This document shows, one piece after another, positions 1 to 7,838 of a stretch of 64,000 nucleotides of DNA (the first letter of the stretch is position 1; every line of letters starts with the position of its first letter). A program made the position numbers and the translations under genes. The stretch lies in NCBI GenBank assembly GCA_016702545.1, contig JADJDT010000043.1, positions 124,001 through 188,000 on the forward strand, in the 5' to 3' direction. This stretch comes from Pseudomonadota bacterium. GTDB lineage: Bacteria > Myxococcota_A > Polyangia > GCA-2747355. A model generated the notes under the pieces. That model saw only the letters and a list, made by a program, of their open reading frames with translations. It made no database searches and was not told the origin of the DNA.

Positions 1-1619
1 TCGAGGTCACCGGCGAGCGCCGCCTGCTCGAGGAAGCCCGGGAGGCTGGGCGCCTCGCTCTGCGCCTCGTAGGCCCGCAAGCTGCCGATCAACTCGAGCA
101 GGTTCTCCGCGCGCGCCTCGCCGTCGGGGCCCGGGTCGCTGGCGAGGCGCGCGCCGTAACCGCTGCGCTCCAGCACCAGCTCGGCGAGCGCCGACGGCGG
201 CAGCGTCGCGGCCGCGGCGCTCAGCTCGTCGATCAGGGTGCAGAAGGCGGCGAGCTTGGCACGCGGGCCGCTGCTCAGCTCCCCGGTGCCGGTCGCGCAG
301 GCCCGGGCTGCCGCCAGCGCCGAGCTGCCGTCCAGGCGCGCCTGTTCGCTGATCTTCGCCAGCGTTGCGCTGCCGATGCCGCGCGGCGGCTCGTTGATGA
401 TGCGTTGCAGCGCGAGGTCGTCGGTCGGATTGGCCAGCAGCCGCAGGTAGGCCAAGACGTCCTTGATCTCGGCGCGATCGTAGAAGCGTACGCCGCCGAC
501 GACGACGTGGGGAATCGCCGGGCGCCTGGCCCGCAGCGCCTCCTCCAGCACGCGCGACTGGGCGTGCGTGCGGTAGAAGACGGCGCATTGGTCGTAGGGC
601 AGCCCCTCTTCCTGCCGCAGTCGGGCGATGGCGTGGGCGACGAAGGCCGCCTCGCTGCGCTCGTCCTCGCAGGGGGCATAGATAATCGGTGCGCCGGGGC
701 CGGCAGCGGTAAACAGCCGCTTGGGTCGGCGCTCGGAATTGCGGGCGATAATCGCCGAGGCGGCGTCGAGAATCGTCTGCGTCGAGCGGTAGTTCTGCTC
801 GAGCGTCACCACCGCGGCGTCGGCGTGGTCGCGTTCGAAGTCGAGGATGTTGCGGATATCGGCGCCGCGCCAGCTGTAGATCGACTGATCGTCGTCGCCC
901 ACCACGCAGAGGTTGCGATGCCGCCCGCTGAGCAAGCGGACCAGCTCGTACTGGACGTGGTTGGTGTCCTGGAACTCATCCACCAAGAGGTGCACGAAGC
1001 GCTCGGCGAGGGCCTCGGCCAGCGTCGTCTCCTGCCGGAGCAGCTCCAGCGTGCGCAGCAGCAGGCCGCCGAAGTCCACCGCGTTCGCCGCCTGCAGGCG
1101 GCGCTCGTAGGCCGGGTAGACCTTGGCCACCACGTCGCCGAAGAAATCCCCGCCGCGAAAGTCACGCGGACCGATCCCCTCGTTCTTGGCGCGGTCGATC
1201 CGCCCCAGCACCTCGGCCGGCACGAAGAGCCGTTCGGGCAGACTGATCTCACGCATCACCTGCACGACCAGCGCGCGCTGGTCGGCACCGTCGTAGATCT
1301 GGAACGAAGCGGGCAGGCCGATGGCCTGCCCGTGCTGGCGCAGCAAGCGGGCGCAGATCGCGTGAAAGGTGCCGATCCAGGCCGTTCTGGCCCCTTGCCC
1401 CACGAGCTGGGCGGCGCGCTGGCGCAGCTCGCCGGCGGCCTTGTTGGTGAAGGTCACGGCCATCACCCGCGCCGGATCGACGCCGCCGCTGACGACGCGG
1501 GCGATGCGATAGGTGATCACCCGCGTCTTGCCGCTGCCCGCGCCGGCGAGCACGAGCAGCGGTCCACTGTCGTGAAGGACCGCCGCTCGTTGCGGCGCGT
1601 TGAGCGTTTGGAGGTCCAC
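1..1619 (-). CDS. UvrD/PcrA-type superfamily 1 DNA helicase (3' end outside window)
   Basis: ATP-dependent 3'-5' DNA helicase of the UvrD/Rep/PcrA family, acting in repair and replication restart. About 539 N-terminal residues are present; the C-terminal motifs IV-VI lie beyond the left edge. Visible motifs are the Q motif (LNAPQRAAV), Walker A GAGSGKT at residues 26-32, TFTNKAA, the Walker B region VDEFQDTN, motif III GDDDQSIYSWRGAD and QNYRST. The start is a GTG five bases after the stop of the upstream DUF1844 gene, so the two are probably co-transcribed. A second, diverged helicase of the same family is encoded at about 10-12 kb. PcrA versus UvrD versus Rep cannot be settled without the C-terminus. 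Confidence 0.9.
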   Translation of the reverse strand, partial: MDLQTLNAPQRAAVLHDSGPLLVLAGAGSGKTRVITYRIARVVSGGVDPARVMAVTFTNKAAGELRQRAAQLVGQGARTAWIGTFHAICARLLRQHGQAIGLPASFQIYDGADQRALVVQVMREISLPERLFVPAEVLGRIDRAKNEGIGPRDFRGGDFFGDVVAKVYPAYERRLQAANAVDFGGLLLRTLELLRQETTLAEALAERFVHLLVDEFQDTNHVQYELVRLLSGRHRNLCVVGDDDQSIYSWRGADIRNILDFERDHADAAVVTLEQNYRSTQTILDAASAIIARNSERRPKRLFTAAGPGAPIIYAPCEDERSEAAFVAHAIARLRQEEGLPYDQCAVFYRTHAQSRVLEEALRARRPAIPHVVVGGVRFYDRAEIKDVLAYLRLLANPTDDLALQRIINEPPRGIGSATLAKISEQARLDGSSALAAARACATGTGELSSGPRAKLAAFCTLIDELSAAAATLPPSALAELVLERSGYGARLASDPGPDGEARAENLLELIGSLRAYEAQSEAPSLPGFLEQAALAGDL

Positions 1620-1624
1620 GCGGC

Positions 1625-1999
1625 TCAACGCGCCGCGTTGACGTAGCGTAGGCGCAGGTCATAGAGCAGCTCTTCGAGCAGCCGGCTCTCCTCAGGGTCG
1701 AGATTGCCCCGCGTCTTGGTGCGGATCAGCGCGAGGATGTCGATCACCTGCTGCGCCAGCGGCAGACTGCGCTCCGTCTGTCCTTCGGGCGTCGCCGTCT
1801 CTCCCAGATGCACCAGCGCCGAGGTCCCGAGCGAGAGCAGGAAGGTCGAGAAGTCGATCGCGGGCATCGACGCGCCGCTAGCGCCCGTCGGCGCATCCGG
1901 CGCGGCTTGCTCGGCCGCAACGGACGCGGGCTCGGACGCCGGCTCGTCGCCGGCGGAGTGGCGCCGATCGCGGATCTTGAAGCTGGGGTCGTCACTCAT
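1625..1999 (-). CDS. DUF1844 domain protein
   Basis: A 124-residue soluble protein of unknown function. The C-terminal half is the DUF1844 pattern: a stretch around FSTFLLSLGTSALVHLG, then LAQQVIDIL and LLEELLYDLRLRYV, predicted as three helices. The N-terminal ~45 residues are polar, Ala/Glu-rich and low complexity. DUF1844 proteins are short and widespread in Deltaproteobacteria, Acidobacteria and Planctomycetes; no biochemical role is established. The gene is directly upstream of the helicase on the same strand (5-base gap) and downstream of a 57-residue protein gene, so an operon of three is likely. Confidence 0.85.
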   Translation of the reverse strand: MSDDPSFKIRDRRHSAGDEPASEPASVAAEQAAPDAPTGASGASMPAIDFSTFLLSLGTSALVHLGETATPEGQTERSLPLAQQVIDILALIRTKTRGNLDPEESRLLEELLYDLRLRYVNAAR

Positions 2000-2095
2000 C
2001 GGGCTCGCTCCACGGGGTCGGCGACGCTCGTGAAGTGGCGCTGCACGCCCGCTGGGCCGAGGGCGCTGCGCGCCGGCTGTGCTGTGGGCTAGCGC

Positions 2096-2269
2096 CTAGC
2101 CACCGGTCGCCGGGCGCGGCGGTTCGCCGGGCGGCGGGAGCGGCTCGCCCTTGCTCGCGACGTCGGGCAGCGAGGCGAGGTACTTGCGAAGATCATCGCG
2201 CGAGAGTTCGCCGCGCTGGATGAAGCGGTCGGTCAGGCGCTTGTCATAGAGCAGGGGTCGTGCAGGCAT
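2096..2269 (-). CDS. small conserved-looking protein (57 aa)
   Basis: A 57-residue frame from ATG at 2269 to TAG at 2096. The sequence begins MPARPLLYDKRLTDRFIQRG and continues with a charged helix ending LPDV, then a Pro-rich tail. The first 37 residues are dense in charged and aromatic residues, as expected for a real folded small protein and unlike the surrounding shadow frames. It lies upstream of the DUF1844 gene on the same strand. From memory, similar short proteins with a 'LLYD..LTDR.I..G.L' start occur in Deltaproteobacteria, but I could not search. No function is assigned. Confidence 0.6.
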   Translation of the reverse strand: MPARPLLYDKRLTDRFIQRGELSRDDLRKYLASLPDVASKGEPLPPPGEPPRPATGG

Positions 2270-2392
2270 GGTAGCGACACTCCATCGGCCAGTTTGAGGA
2301 TCCGCTCTTACGGGGCCGGGGCCGCGCTGTCAAGCGCGCGCGCTTGCGCTGGCGCTCGAGCGGCGCGCCGGCCTGCGGTGCGGGCGCTCGCC

Positions 2393-2421
2393 TTGACACG
2401 CTCCAGGGAGGTGCTTAGCTT
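2393..2421 (+). promoter_or_regulatory. candidate sigma-70 promoter of dnaJ
   Basis: TTGACA at 2393-2398, a 17-base spacer, then TAGCTT at 2416-2421. It lies about 60 bases before the dnaJ start codon. The -35 box is a perfect match and the -10 box matches 3 of 6. No CIRCE inverted repeat or sigma-32 -10 element is visible here. Confidence 0.45.
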
Positions 2422-2480
2422 CCGCGCTCGCCGGCGCCACCGACGCCGTGCGTGGCCCACCCCGAGCACAAAGATCCAAG

Positions 2481-3602
2481 ATGGCAACTGACTACTATGA
2501 GCTGCTGGGCGTTGGGCGCGAGGCCACCGCCGACGAGGTCAAGAAGGCCTACCGCAAGCAGGCGCTGAAGTACCACCCGGACCGCAATCCCGGCGACAAG
2601 GAAGCCGAGGAGCGCTTCAAGGAGATGTCGAACGCCTTCGAGGTGCTGGCGGATCCGGAGAAGCGTCAGCTCTACGACCGCTTCGGTCCCGAGGGCCCGC
2701 GGCGGGCCGGGTTCGGCGGCTTCAACAGCGTCGATGACGTCTTCGCCTCCTTCCGCGATATCTTCGGTGACATGTTCGGCATGGGCTTCGGCGGCGCCGG
2801 CCAGCAGCGCGCGCGGGGGGCCGACCGCGAGGTCGATCTCGAGCTGACCTTCATCGAGGCCATCGAGGGCTGCCGCCACGAGCTGAAGGTGCAGCGGCGC
2901 GAGCCCTGCAGCACCTGCGGTGGGCGTGGCGCGGCGCCCGGCACGCGGCCCGCCATCTGCCCGACCTGTCGCGGCAAGGGCCAGGTGATGCACGCCCAGG
3001 GCTTCTTCATGATCAGCACCGGCTGTCCGACCTGTCGTGGGGCGGGCAGCGTGATTCGCGATCCCTGCACGGCTTGCGGCGGCGAGGGCCTGCAACAGGT
3101 GGACGACACGCTCCAGGTGTCGATCCCGGCCGGGGTGGAGGACGGACAGACCCTGCGACTCTCGGGCAAGGGGGACCTGCCCCCGGGGGGAGGGCTGCCC
3201 GGCAACCTCTACGTCCACATGCACGTCGCCGCGCACGAGCACCTCGAGCGTGACGGCGCCAACCTCTACGTCGAGGTGCCGATCGCCTTCCCCTTGGCCG
3301 TGCTGGGCGGGCGGGTCAAGGTGCCCGTGCTGGAGGGCGAGATCGAAATCGACGTCAAGCCGGGGACCCAGCCCGGCGAGGTCGTCGTGCTGCACGGGCT
3401 GGGGGCGCCCCACCTGCACCGTTCGGGGCGCGGCGACCAGCTCGTGCGGCTGACCATCGGCGTGCCCGCCAAGGTCGATGAGCGCACCGAGCAGCTGCTG
3501 CGCGAGCTGGCGGAGCAGCTCGGTGGCGAGGGGCTGGCTCCGCGCCACGTCGGTCTGCTCGATCGCCTGCACACCCGGGCCAAGCGCAAGCGCCGCAGCT
3601 GA
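2481..3602 (+). CDS. dnaJ: chaperone protein DnaJ (type I Hsp40)
   Basis: Co-chaperone that delivers substrates to DnaK and stimulates its ATPase. It has 373 residues, the usual DnaJ length. The J domain occupies residues 1-70 with HPD at 32-34; a short Gly/Phe linker follows (GFGGF, GMGFGG). The cysteine-rich zinc domain has all four CxxCxGxG repeats (CSTCGGRG, CPTCRGKG, CPTCRGAG, CTACGGEG), then the C-terminal substrate-binding beta domains (GDLYVH-like GNLYVHMHV). The start is the ATG before ATDYYELLGV, which matches the family N-terminus; an upstream in-frame start at 2448 would add an atypical tail. No dnaK or grpE is adjacent, so this may be one of several DnaJ paralogues. Confidence 0.95.
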   Translation: MATDYYELLGVGREATADEVKKAYRKQALKYHPDRNPGDKEAEERFKEMSNAFEVLADPEKRQLYDRFGPEGPRRAGFGGFNSVDDVFASFRDIFGDMFGMGFGGAGQQRARGADREVDLELTFIEAIEGCRHELKVQRREPCSTCGGRGAAPGTRPAICPTCRGKGQVMHAQGFFMISTGCPTCRGAGSVIRDPCTACGGEGLQQVDDTLQVSIPAGVEDGQTLRLSGKGDLPPGGGLPGNLYVHMHVAAHEHLERDGANLYVEVPIAFPLAVLGGRVKVPVLEGEIEIDVKPGTQPGEVVVLHGLGAPHLHRSGRGDQLVRLTIGVPAKVDERTEQLLRELAEQLGGEGLAPRHVGLLDRLHTRAKRKRRS

Positions 3603-3650
3603 AGCGGTGTCGATTAGTCTGCTGCGCGGCTAATCTGCTGCGCGGCCCGC

Positions 3651-3836
3651 GGCGAGGCCTAAGGAGGCTGGCCGAAATTATCTTACCAACTTGAGCGGCC
3701 GATCCATCCCGCGCGTCTGCGTTGCTCGTCGGTTGCGTACAGGCAGTACGCGCCCTCCTCGCGCCTTGCCGCACGGGCGCCTCGACCGCCAACCTGGCAA
3801 GCTAATTTCCGCCAACCTCCTAAGCCGCGGCGAGCC
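3651..3836. repeat. long palindromic repeat, copy C1
   Basis: Imperfect inverted repeat filling the gap between the convergent 3' ends of dnaJ and the phosphate transporter gene. Left arm (about 3659-3689) reads CTAAGGAGGCTGGCCGAAAT and on; the right arm (about 3796-3823), reverse complemented, reads TTAGGAGGTTGGCGGAAATT. Between the arms is a core with GTTGCTCGTCGGTTGC and a small hairpin CGTACaggcaGTACG. The same core text recurs at 47.3 kb inside different arms. There is no coding capacity. It may act as a bidirectional terminator or be a non-autonomous mobile repeat. Confidence 0.65.
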
Positions 3837-4862
3837 CTAACCCAGCAGCAGCTCGAGCAGCTTCATCGTGAGCGAGGCGACCAGGGCCGCTGCCGGTATC
3901 GTCAGCACCCAGGCCCAGACGATGCGGGCGGCCACGCCCCAGTGGATGCCCGAGAGCTTGGTCATCGCGCCGACCCCGATGATCGCGCCGGTGATCGTGT
4001 GCGTCGTCGAGACGGGAATACCGCTGTGGGTGGCGAGGAAGAGCGTGAAGGCGCCCGCCGTCTCGGCGCAGAAGCCGCCGACCGGCTTGAGGCGCGTGAT
4101 CTTCATCCCCATCGTTCGCACGATGCGCCAGCCGCCGAGCGCCGTGCCGATCGCCATCGCCGTGTGGCAGGCGAGGATGATCCAGAGCGTCTCGAGGTGC
4201 ATCAGCGAGAGCTCGGTGTCGGGCGTCATGAAGCCCGCCGCCACCAGCAGCGCGACGATGATGCCCATCGTCTTCTGCGCGTCGTTACCGCCGTGGCCGA
4301 GCGAATAGAGTGCGGCCGAGACCAGCTGCCCGCGCCGGAACAAGCGATCGACGCGATCGGGTCGCCAGCGGCGGAAGATCCAGAACACCATCAGCATCAC
4401 GGCGAAGCCGACCAGCATCCCGATCACGGGGGCCAGCGGAATGAAGGTGACCGTCTCCATCAGCTTGTGCCAACGGATCACATGCCAGCCGCCGTAGGTG
4501 ACGCCAGCCCCGGCGAAGCCGCCGATCAGCGCGTGGGACGAGCTCGTCGGCAGTCCCCACCACCAGGTGATCAGGTCCCAGACGATCGCGCCGATCAACC
4601 CCGCCAGCACGACCAGCACGAAGCGCGGATCCTCGGGCCGGATGATCACGATCTTGGAGATGGTCGAGGCGACGTGAGGCGCGAAGATGAACATCGCGAT
4701 GAAGTTGAAGAAGGCGGCCCAGATGACGGCGGCGCGCGGCGTCAGCACGCGCGTCGATACCACGGTGGCGATCGAGTTGGCGGCGTCGTGGAAGCCGTTG
4801 ATCACGTCGAAGATGAGGGCCGTGATCACCGTCGCGATGACGATTGCCCACAGCCCGGCCAT
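3837..4862 (-). CDS. pit: PiT-family inorganic phosphate transporter
   Basis: Inner-membrane cation-coupled low-affinity phosphate permease. It has 341 residues with about ten hydrophobic segments in two inverted halves. The N-terminal half carries the family signature as GFHDAANSIATVVSTR, and the second half carries GHGGNDAQKTMG and PVSTTHTITGAIIG. The typical loop GLPTSSSHALIGGFAG is also present. The start ATG lies one base after the stop of the DUF47 gene, the usual arrangement for this pair, so translation is probably coupled. No Pho-box direct repeat was seen upstream of the pair. Confidence 0.95.
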   Translation of the reverse strand: MAGLWAIVIATVITALIFDVINGFHDAANSIATVVSTRVLTPRAAVIWAAFFNFIAMFIFAPHVASTISKIVIIRPEDPRFVLVVLAGLIGAIVWDLITWWWGLPTSSSHALIGGFAGAGVTYGGWHVIRWHKLMETVTFIPLAPVIGMLVGFAVMLMVFWIFRRWRPDRVDRLFRRGQLVSAALYSLGHGGNDAQKTMGIIVALLVAAGFMTPDTELSLMHLETLWIILACHTAMAIGTALGGWRIVRTMGMKITRLKPVGGFCAETAGAFTLFLATHSGIPVSTTHTITGAIIGVGAMTKLSGIHWGVAARIVWAWVLTIPAAALVASLTMKLLELLLG

Positions 4863-4863
4863 C

Positions 4864-5487
4864 TTAGTTGCCCTCCAGGATGATGCCCTCGACCAGATTG
4901 GCCACGTCCTCGCAGACGTCCGTGGCGCGCTCCAGGTACTCGAAGATCTCCTTCCACTTGATGACCTCGAGTGCGTTGGTCTCCTCGCGGAAGAGGCGGG
5001 CCAGCGCGCGGCGCAGCAGGGCGTCGGCCTCGTTCTCGATGCGGTTGATCTCGATGCAGATCTGGAGCACCTCGGCCGTGCGGCGCTTGTCGCTCAGTGA
5101 GCGCACGGCCTGCTGCACGTGCTCGACCGCGCGCACGAGCACGGCGGCGAAGTCGCGCACCTCCGGCATCAGCTCGCGCACCTCGTAGAGCGCGATGCGC
5201 TCGGCGGCGGCCTCCACGTGGTCCAGGATGTCGTCCATCCGCGAGATCAACTGGTGGATGTCGTCGCGGTCCAGCGGCGTGATGAAGGTGCGATGCAGCG
5301 CCTCGATGCAGCGGTGCGTCACCCCGTCCGCCTCGTGCTCGATCTCCAGAATGCGCTGGCTGTGCCCGGCGCCGATGCCCTCGGTGGCCAGCCCCTGGAA
5401 TTCCTGCACGCCCTTGAGAATCAGCTCGGCGTGCTGCTCGAAGTAGGAGAAGAAGCTCGGCTCCTTCGGCAAAAGTCGGCTGAACAT
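4864..5487 (-). CDS. DUF47 / PhoU-like phosphate transport regulator
   Basis: Cytoplasmic all-helical protein of the DUF47 (PhoU-related) family, which partners PiT transporters and is thought to regulate uptake. It has 207 residues. Recognisable stretches are FSYFEQHAELI, EHEADGVTHRCIEALH, TPLDRDDIHQLISRMDDILD near the N-terminus and EVIKWKEIFEYLERATDVCEDVANLVEGI at the C-terminus, read here as separate short matches. The start is the ATG before FSRLLPKEPSFF; in-frame codons further upstream encode an Arg-rich tail unlike the family. It is the first gene of a two-gene operon with pit. Confidence 0.92.
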   Translation of the reverse strand: MFSRLLPKEPSFFSYFEQHAELILKGVQEFQGLATEGIGAGHSQRILEIEHEADGVTHRCIEALHRTFITPLDRDDIHQLISRMDDILDHVEAAAERIALYEVRELMPEVRDFAAVLVRAVEHVQQAVRSLSDKRRTAEVLQICIEINRIENEADALLRRALARLFREETNALEVIKWKEIFEYLERATDVCEDVANLVEGIILEGN

Positions 5488-5683
5488 CGATGCCCCCAAG
5501 CCTGACGTCTGGCACCCCCGTAGCCCAGGCGACGGCGTGCCGTCAAGCACGAGCTTCGGCAGGGCCGTGGCTCCGCGACAGGCTTTGCGACGCCGTCTTG
5601 CCCGGGCCCTTCGCGGCAGTGTAGTATCTGGCACTCGGTCGACACGAAACAGCCGGCGCTCTCCGACCCGGACCCATTGACGA

Positions 5684-5699
5684 GGTCAGCTAGCTGACC
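5684..5699. promoter_or_regulatory. perfect 16-bp palindrome, possible operator
   Basis: GGTCAGCTAGCTGACC is its own reverse complement. It sits in the 264-bp divergent gap between the DUF47-pit operon and the ExbB-type operon, 52 bases before the exbB start, and directly follows a TTGACG that could be a -35 box. This placement suits a dimeric regulator, but the binding protein is unknown and no good -10 box is visible. Confidence 0.35.
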
Positions 5700-5751
5700 C
5701 GGGCGATGGCCCAAGGGCACGCAGCGCACTCCGGACACGAGAGGAAGGGTG

Positions 5752-6405
5752 ATGAGCGGACTTCTAGCGGTGTTCAACGAGGGCGGCCCGTTCATGTACA
5801 CCATCCTGTTGGTGTCGATCTTCGCGTTGGCGACGATCATCCACAAGATCTACATCCTGTGGTTCAAACTGCGGCTGGCCGAGGACGAGCTGACCGGTGC
5901 GATCTTCAATCAGATCGCCAACAACAACTACGCACGCGCGCTGCAGTACTGCAACGCCAAGGAGCATCCCTTGACCGGGATTCTCAAGGCGGTGCTGCTG
6001 CGGGCCAACAAGTCCGAGAAGGAGATCCGGCGCGCGGTGGAGGTCGCCGCGGCCAAGGAGATTCCGCGCTTCAAGCGCGGCGTCTCGTTCCTGCCGCACC
6101 TGGCCAACATCTCGACGATGGTCGGTCTGCTCGGGACGATCCGCGGGTTGATCATCGCCTTCTCGGGAATGGAGGGCGGTGACGCGGTCAAGCGGCAGGA
6201 GGCGCTCTCCGCCGGTATCGCGATCGCCTTCCGCGCGACCTTCTTCGCGCTCTCGGTCGCCGCGGCGCTGGTGTTCTTCTTCGTCGTGCTCAGCAGCAAG
6301 CAGAACCGGGTGCTGGAGCGGATGGAACACGCCGTGACCTCGGTCGTCGACATGATCGTGACCAAGAACTCCAGGGCGGCGGCGGCACCGCGCAAGGAGG
6401 GCTAG
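5752..6405 (+). CDS. MotA/TolQ/ExbB proton channel family protein
   Basis: Inner-membrane proton-channel subunit that forms a stator with TolR/ExbD partners. It has 217 residues and three hydrophobic segments: one near residues 14-32 and two in the conserved C-terminal region (ANISTMVGLLGTIRGLIIAF and AFRATFFALSVAAALVFFFV). The TolQ-type motif 'GLLGTVxGxixaF' is clear. The start ATG at 5752 has GAGAGGA six bases upstream; the GTG just before it would also be in frame. It is the first gene of a TolQ-TolR-TolR-like operon, the order also known for the AglR-AglQ-AglS gliding motor of Myxococcus; that link is inference only. Confidence 0.88.
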   Translation: MSGLLAVFNEGGPFMYTILLVSIFALATIIHKIYILWFKLRLAEDELTGAIFNQIANNNYARALQYCNAKEHPLTGILKAVLLRANKSEKEIRRAVEVAAAKEIPRFKRGVSFLPHLANISTMVGLLGTIRGLIIAFSGMEGGDAVKRQEALSAGIAIAFRATFFALSVAAALVFFFVVLSSKQNRVLERMEHAVTSVVDMIVTKNSRAAAAPRKEG

Positions 6406-6409
6406 CACG

Positions 6410-6949
6410 GTGCTGGGTAGCGGGCATGCCACTGCCCTTGGGGGCCATAGCGATGAGGAAGAGGAGGTCTACCTCAACCTCACGCCGATGATCGACATCC
6501 TGACCTGTCTGCTCTTCTTCCTGTTGATCTCGTTCGGCGCCGTGATCATCGCGCTGATCAGCGCCAGCGTCCCGGTGCTCAGCGATGGCGACGCGGACCC
6601 CAACGCCAGTCGGGCCAAGGTGACGATGGGGCTGCAGATCACCGACAGCGCGCTGGTCGTCAGCGCGAGTCATGACACCATGAGCGAGGCCGAGCTGGCC
6701 GGGTTACGCAAGACGCTGCCCAAGCGCGGCAACGACTACGACTTCGACGGCCTGCACCAGCATCTGCTCAGCGTCAAGAAGAAGTACCCCAACTCGACGA
6801 CGATCGTGATCACTCCGGCGGCGGCGATCCCCTATGAGGCGGTGGTCAAGGCGATGGATGCTTCGCGCGACCGGCCGGGCGGCACCAAGCGTCGGCCGCT
6901 GCGTTTGCCGGTCTTCCCCGAGGCGGTCGTTTCTACGATCGTGGAGTGA
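6410..6949 (+). CDS. ExbD/TolR family biopolymer transport protein (first)
   Basis: Stator subunit with one N-terminal membrane helix and a periplasmic domain. It has 179 residues and a GTG start four bases after the exbB-like stop. Residues around 20-45 carry the hallmark LTPMIDILTCLLFFLL, with the proton-relaying Asp in the helix start. The periplasmic part is longer than a minimal ExbD and includes a middle segment LHQHLLSVKKKYPNSTTIVITP that matches the ExbD fold, followed by PYEAVVKAMDASRDR. It pairs with the channel subunit upstream and a second ExbD downstream. Confidence 0.88.
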   Translation: MLGSGHATALGGHSDEEEEVYLNLTPMIDILTCLLFFLLISFGAVIIALISASVPVLSDGDADPNASRAKVTMGLQITDSALVVSASHDTMSEAELAGLRKTLPKRGNDYDFDGLHQHLLSVKKKYPNSTTIVITPAAAIPYEAVVKAMDASRDRPGGTKRRPLRLPVFPEAVVSTIVE

Positions 6950-7054
6950 CGCGAGGATCGTGGAGCAGCGCAGCGACGTGGATCGAGGCAGCCGCGCGCG
7001 ACCCGGGCGGCGACCGCAGCAGGATCGGCGGGAAACCCAGAGAAGGAAACCCAG

Positions 7055-7528
7055 ATGATCCGCAAACACAACTCGGCGGCGGATGAGGCGAAGGAGATCT
7101 TCCTCAACCTGACGCCGATGATCGACATCCTGACCTGTCTGCTCTTCTTCCTGCTGCTCGGCTACCGATCGCAGTCCGTGATGCTGGAGGGTGCGCAGGG
7201 GCTCGAGCTGCCGCCCTCGCACTCGGACAAGGGTCTCGTCGTGACGCTGACGGTGACGGTCAGCCAGAACGAGATCAAGCTGATGGACTCGCATGTGATG
7301 CGGCTGCGCAACGGCGAGATCGCGCCGCAGGACCTCCAGGGCAACAAGATCGTCCCGCTCTACACGCGCATGGCGCGCCTGCTCCAGCTGAAGAAGCTCA
7401 AGCCCGACGACGCCTTCGTGCTGCTGATGGCAGACAAGCATCTGCGGAGCGACGTGATCACCAAGGTCATGAAGACCTGCGGCATGGCCGGGATGCCCAA
7501 CTTCAACCTCGGCGTGGCCCGGCCCTAG
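7055..7528 (+). CDS. ExbD/TolR family biopolymer transport protein (second)
   Basis: Second TolR-like subunit of the operon, 157 residues, with start ATG at 7055 behind GAGAAGGAA. The N-terminal helix repeats the first ExbD almost exactly (LNLTPMIDILTCLLFFLL), whereas the periplasmic domain is different (DAFVLLMADKHLRSDVITKV, a standard ExbD C-terminal pattern). Two non-identical TolR-like subunits per channel is typical of myxobacterial motors. A 105-bp gap without a gene separates it from the first ExbD. Its TAG stop lies inside the terminal inverted repeat of the element at 7525-7777. Confidence 0.88.
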   Translation: MIRKHNSAADEAKEIFLNLTPMIDILTCLLFFLLLGYRSQSVMLEGAQGLELPPSHSDKGLVVTLTVTVSQNEIKLMDSHVMRLRNGEIAPQDLQGNKIVPLYTRMARLLQLKKLKPDDAFVLLMADKHLRSDVITKVMKTCGMAGMPNFNLGVARP

Positions 7529-7777
7529 GAGCCTGTCGGGAAATTGCTGCGCCGCCGGGCGTTACCGCGGCGGCGCCCCCGCCCTCTCGCCCTGCGGGCT
7601 CGTTCTTCGGCACTTGATGGGCCGAAGTGCGGCTGTGCTCCGGTGCTCACGTACCAGCCCGTACGTTCCGCTCCGGTGAACCCCTCGCCTGCGGCTCGGC
7701 GGGCGGCGCCTGGCTGTCGCCAGGCTGGCAGCGCGCCTGCGCTCGGGCGGCTCGCGACATTTCCCGCAGGCTCCTAG
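7525..7777. repeat. structured inverted-terminal repeat element, copy A
   Basis: A 253-bp non-coding element with terminal inverted repeats CTAGGAGCCTG (7525-7535 and 7767-7777); the similarity continues inward as CGGGAAAT. Inside are several short hairpins: TTCGGC/GCCGAA, ACGTAC/GTACGT and CCTGGC/GCCAGG. The core is very similar to the element at 23182-23447 in opposite orientation, with the same hairpins kept. It begins at the stop codon of the ExbD gene. Frames inside it look coding by length only, because both strands lack stops in GC-rich DNA. Confidence 0.7.
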
Positions 7778-7810
7778 ACCCAAAACGGCGCGCTTTGGCG
7801 CAAGAGGGTT

Positions 7811-7838
7811 GAAACACCGTAAACGTCTGAGGTGTTTC
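7811..7838. terminator. hairpin between convergent 3' ends
   Basis: GAAACACC (7811-7818) pairs perfectly with GGTGTTTC (7831-7838) around a 12-base loop. It lies at the stop of the minus-strand DUF4091 gene and downstream of the ExbD operon, so it could end transcription from both sides. There is no long T run. Confidence 0.5.

Noticed and set aside
405..1646. Plus-strand frame of 413 codons opposite the helicase
   Set aside because: Helicase motifs on the minus strand are unambiguous; the plus-strand frame has no recognisable content.
2270..2480. CIRCE element upstream of dnaJ
   Set aside because: No TTAGCACTC/GAGTGCTAA inverted repeat is found.
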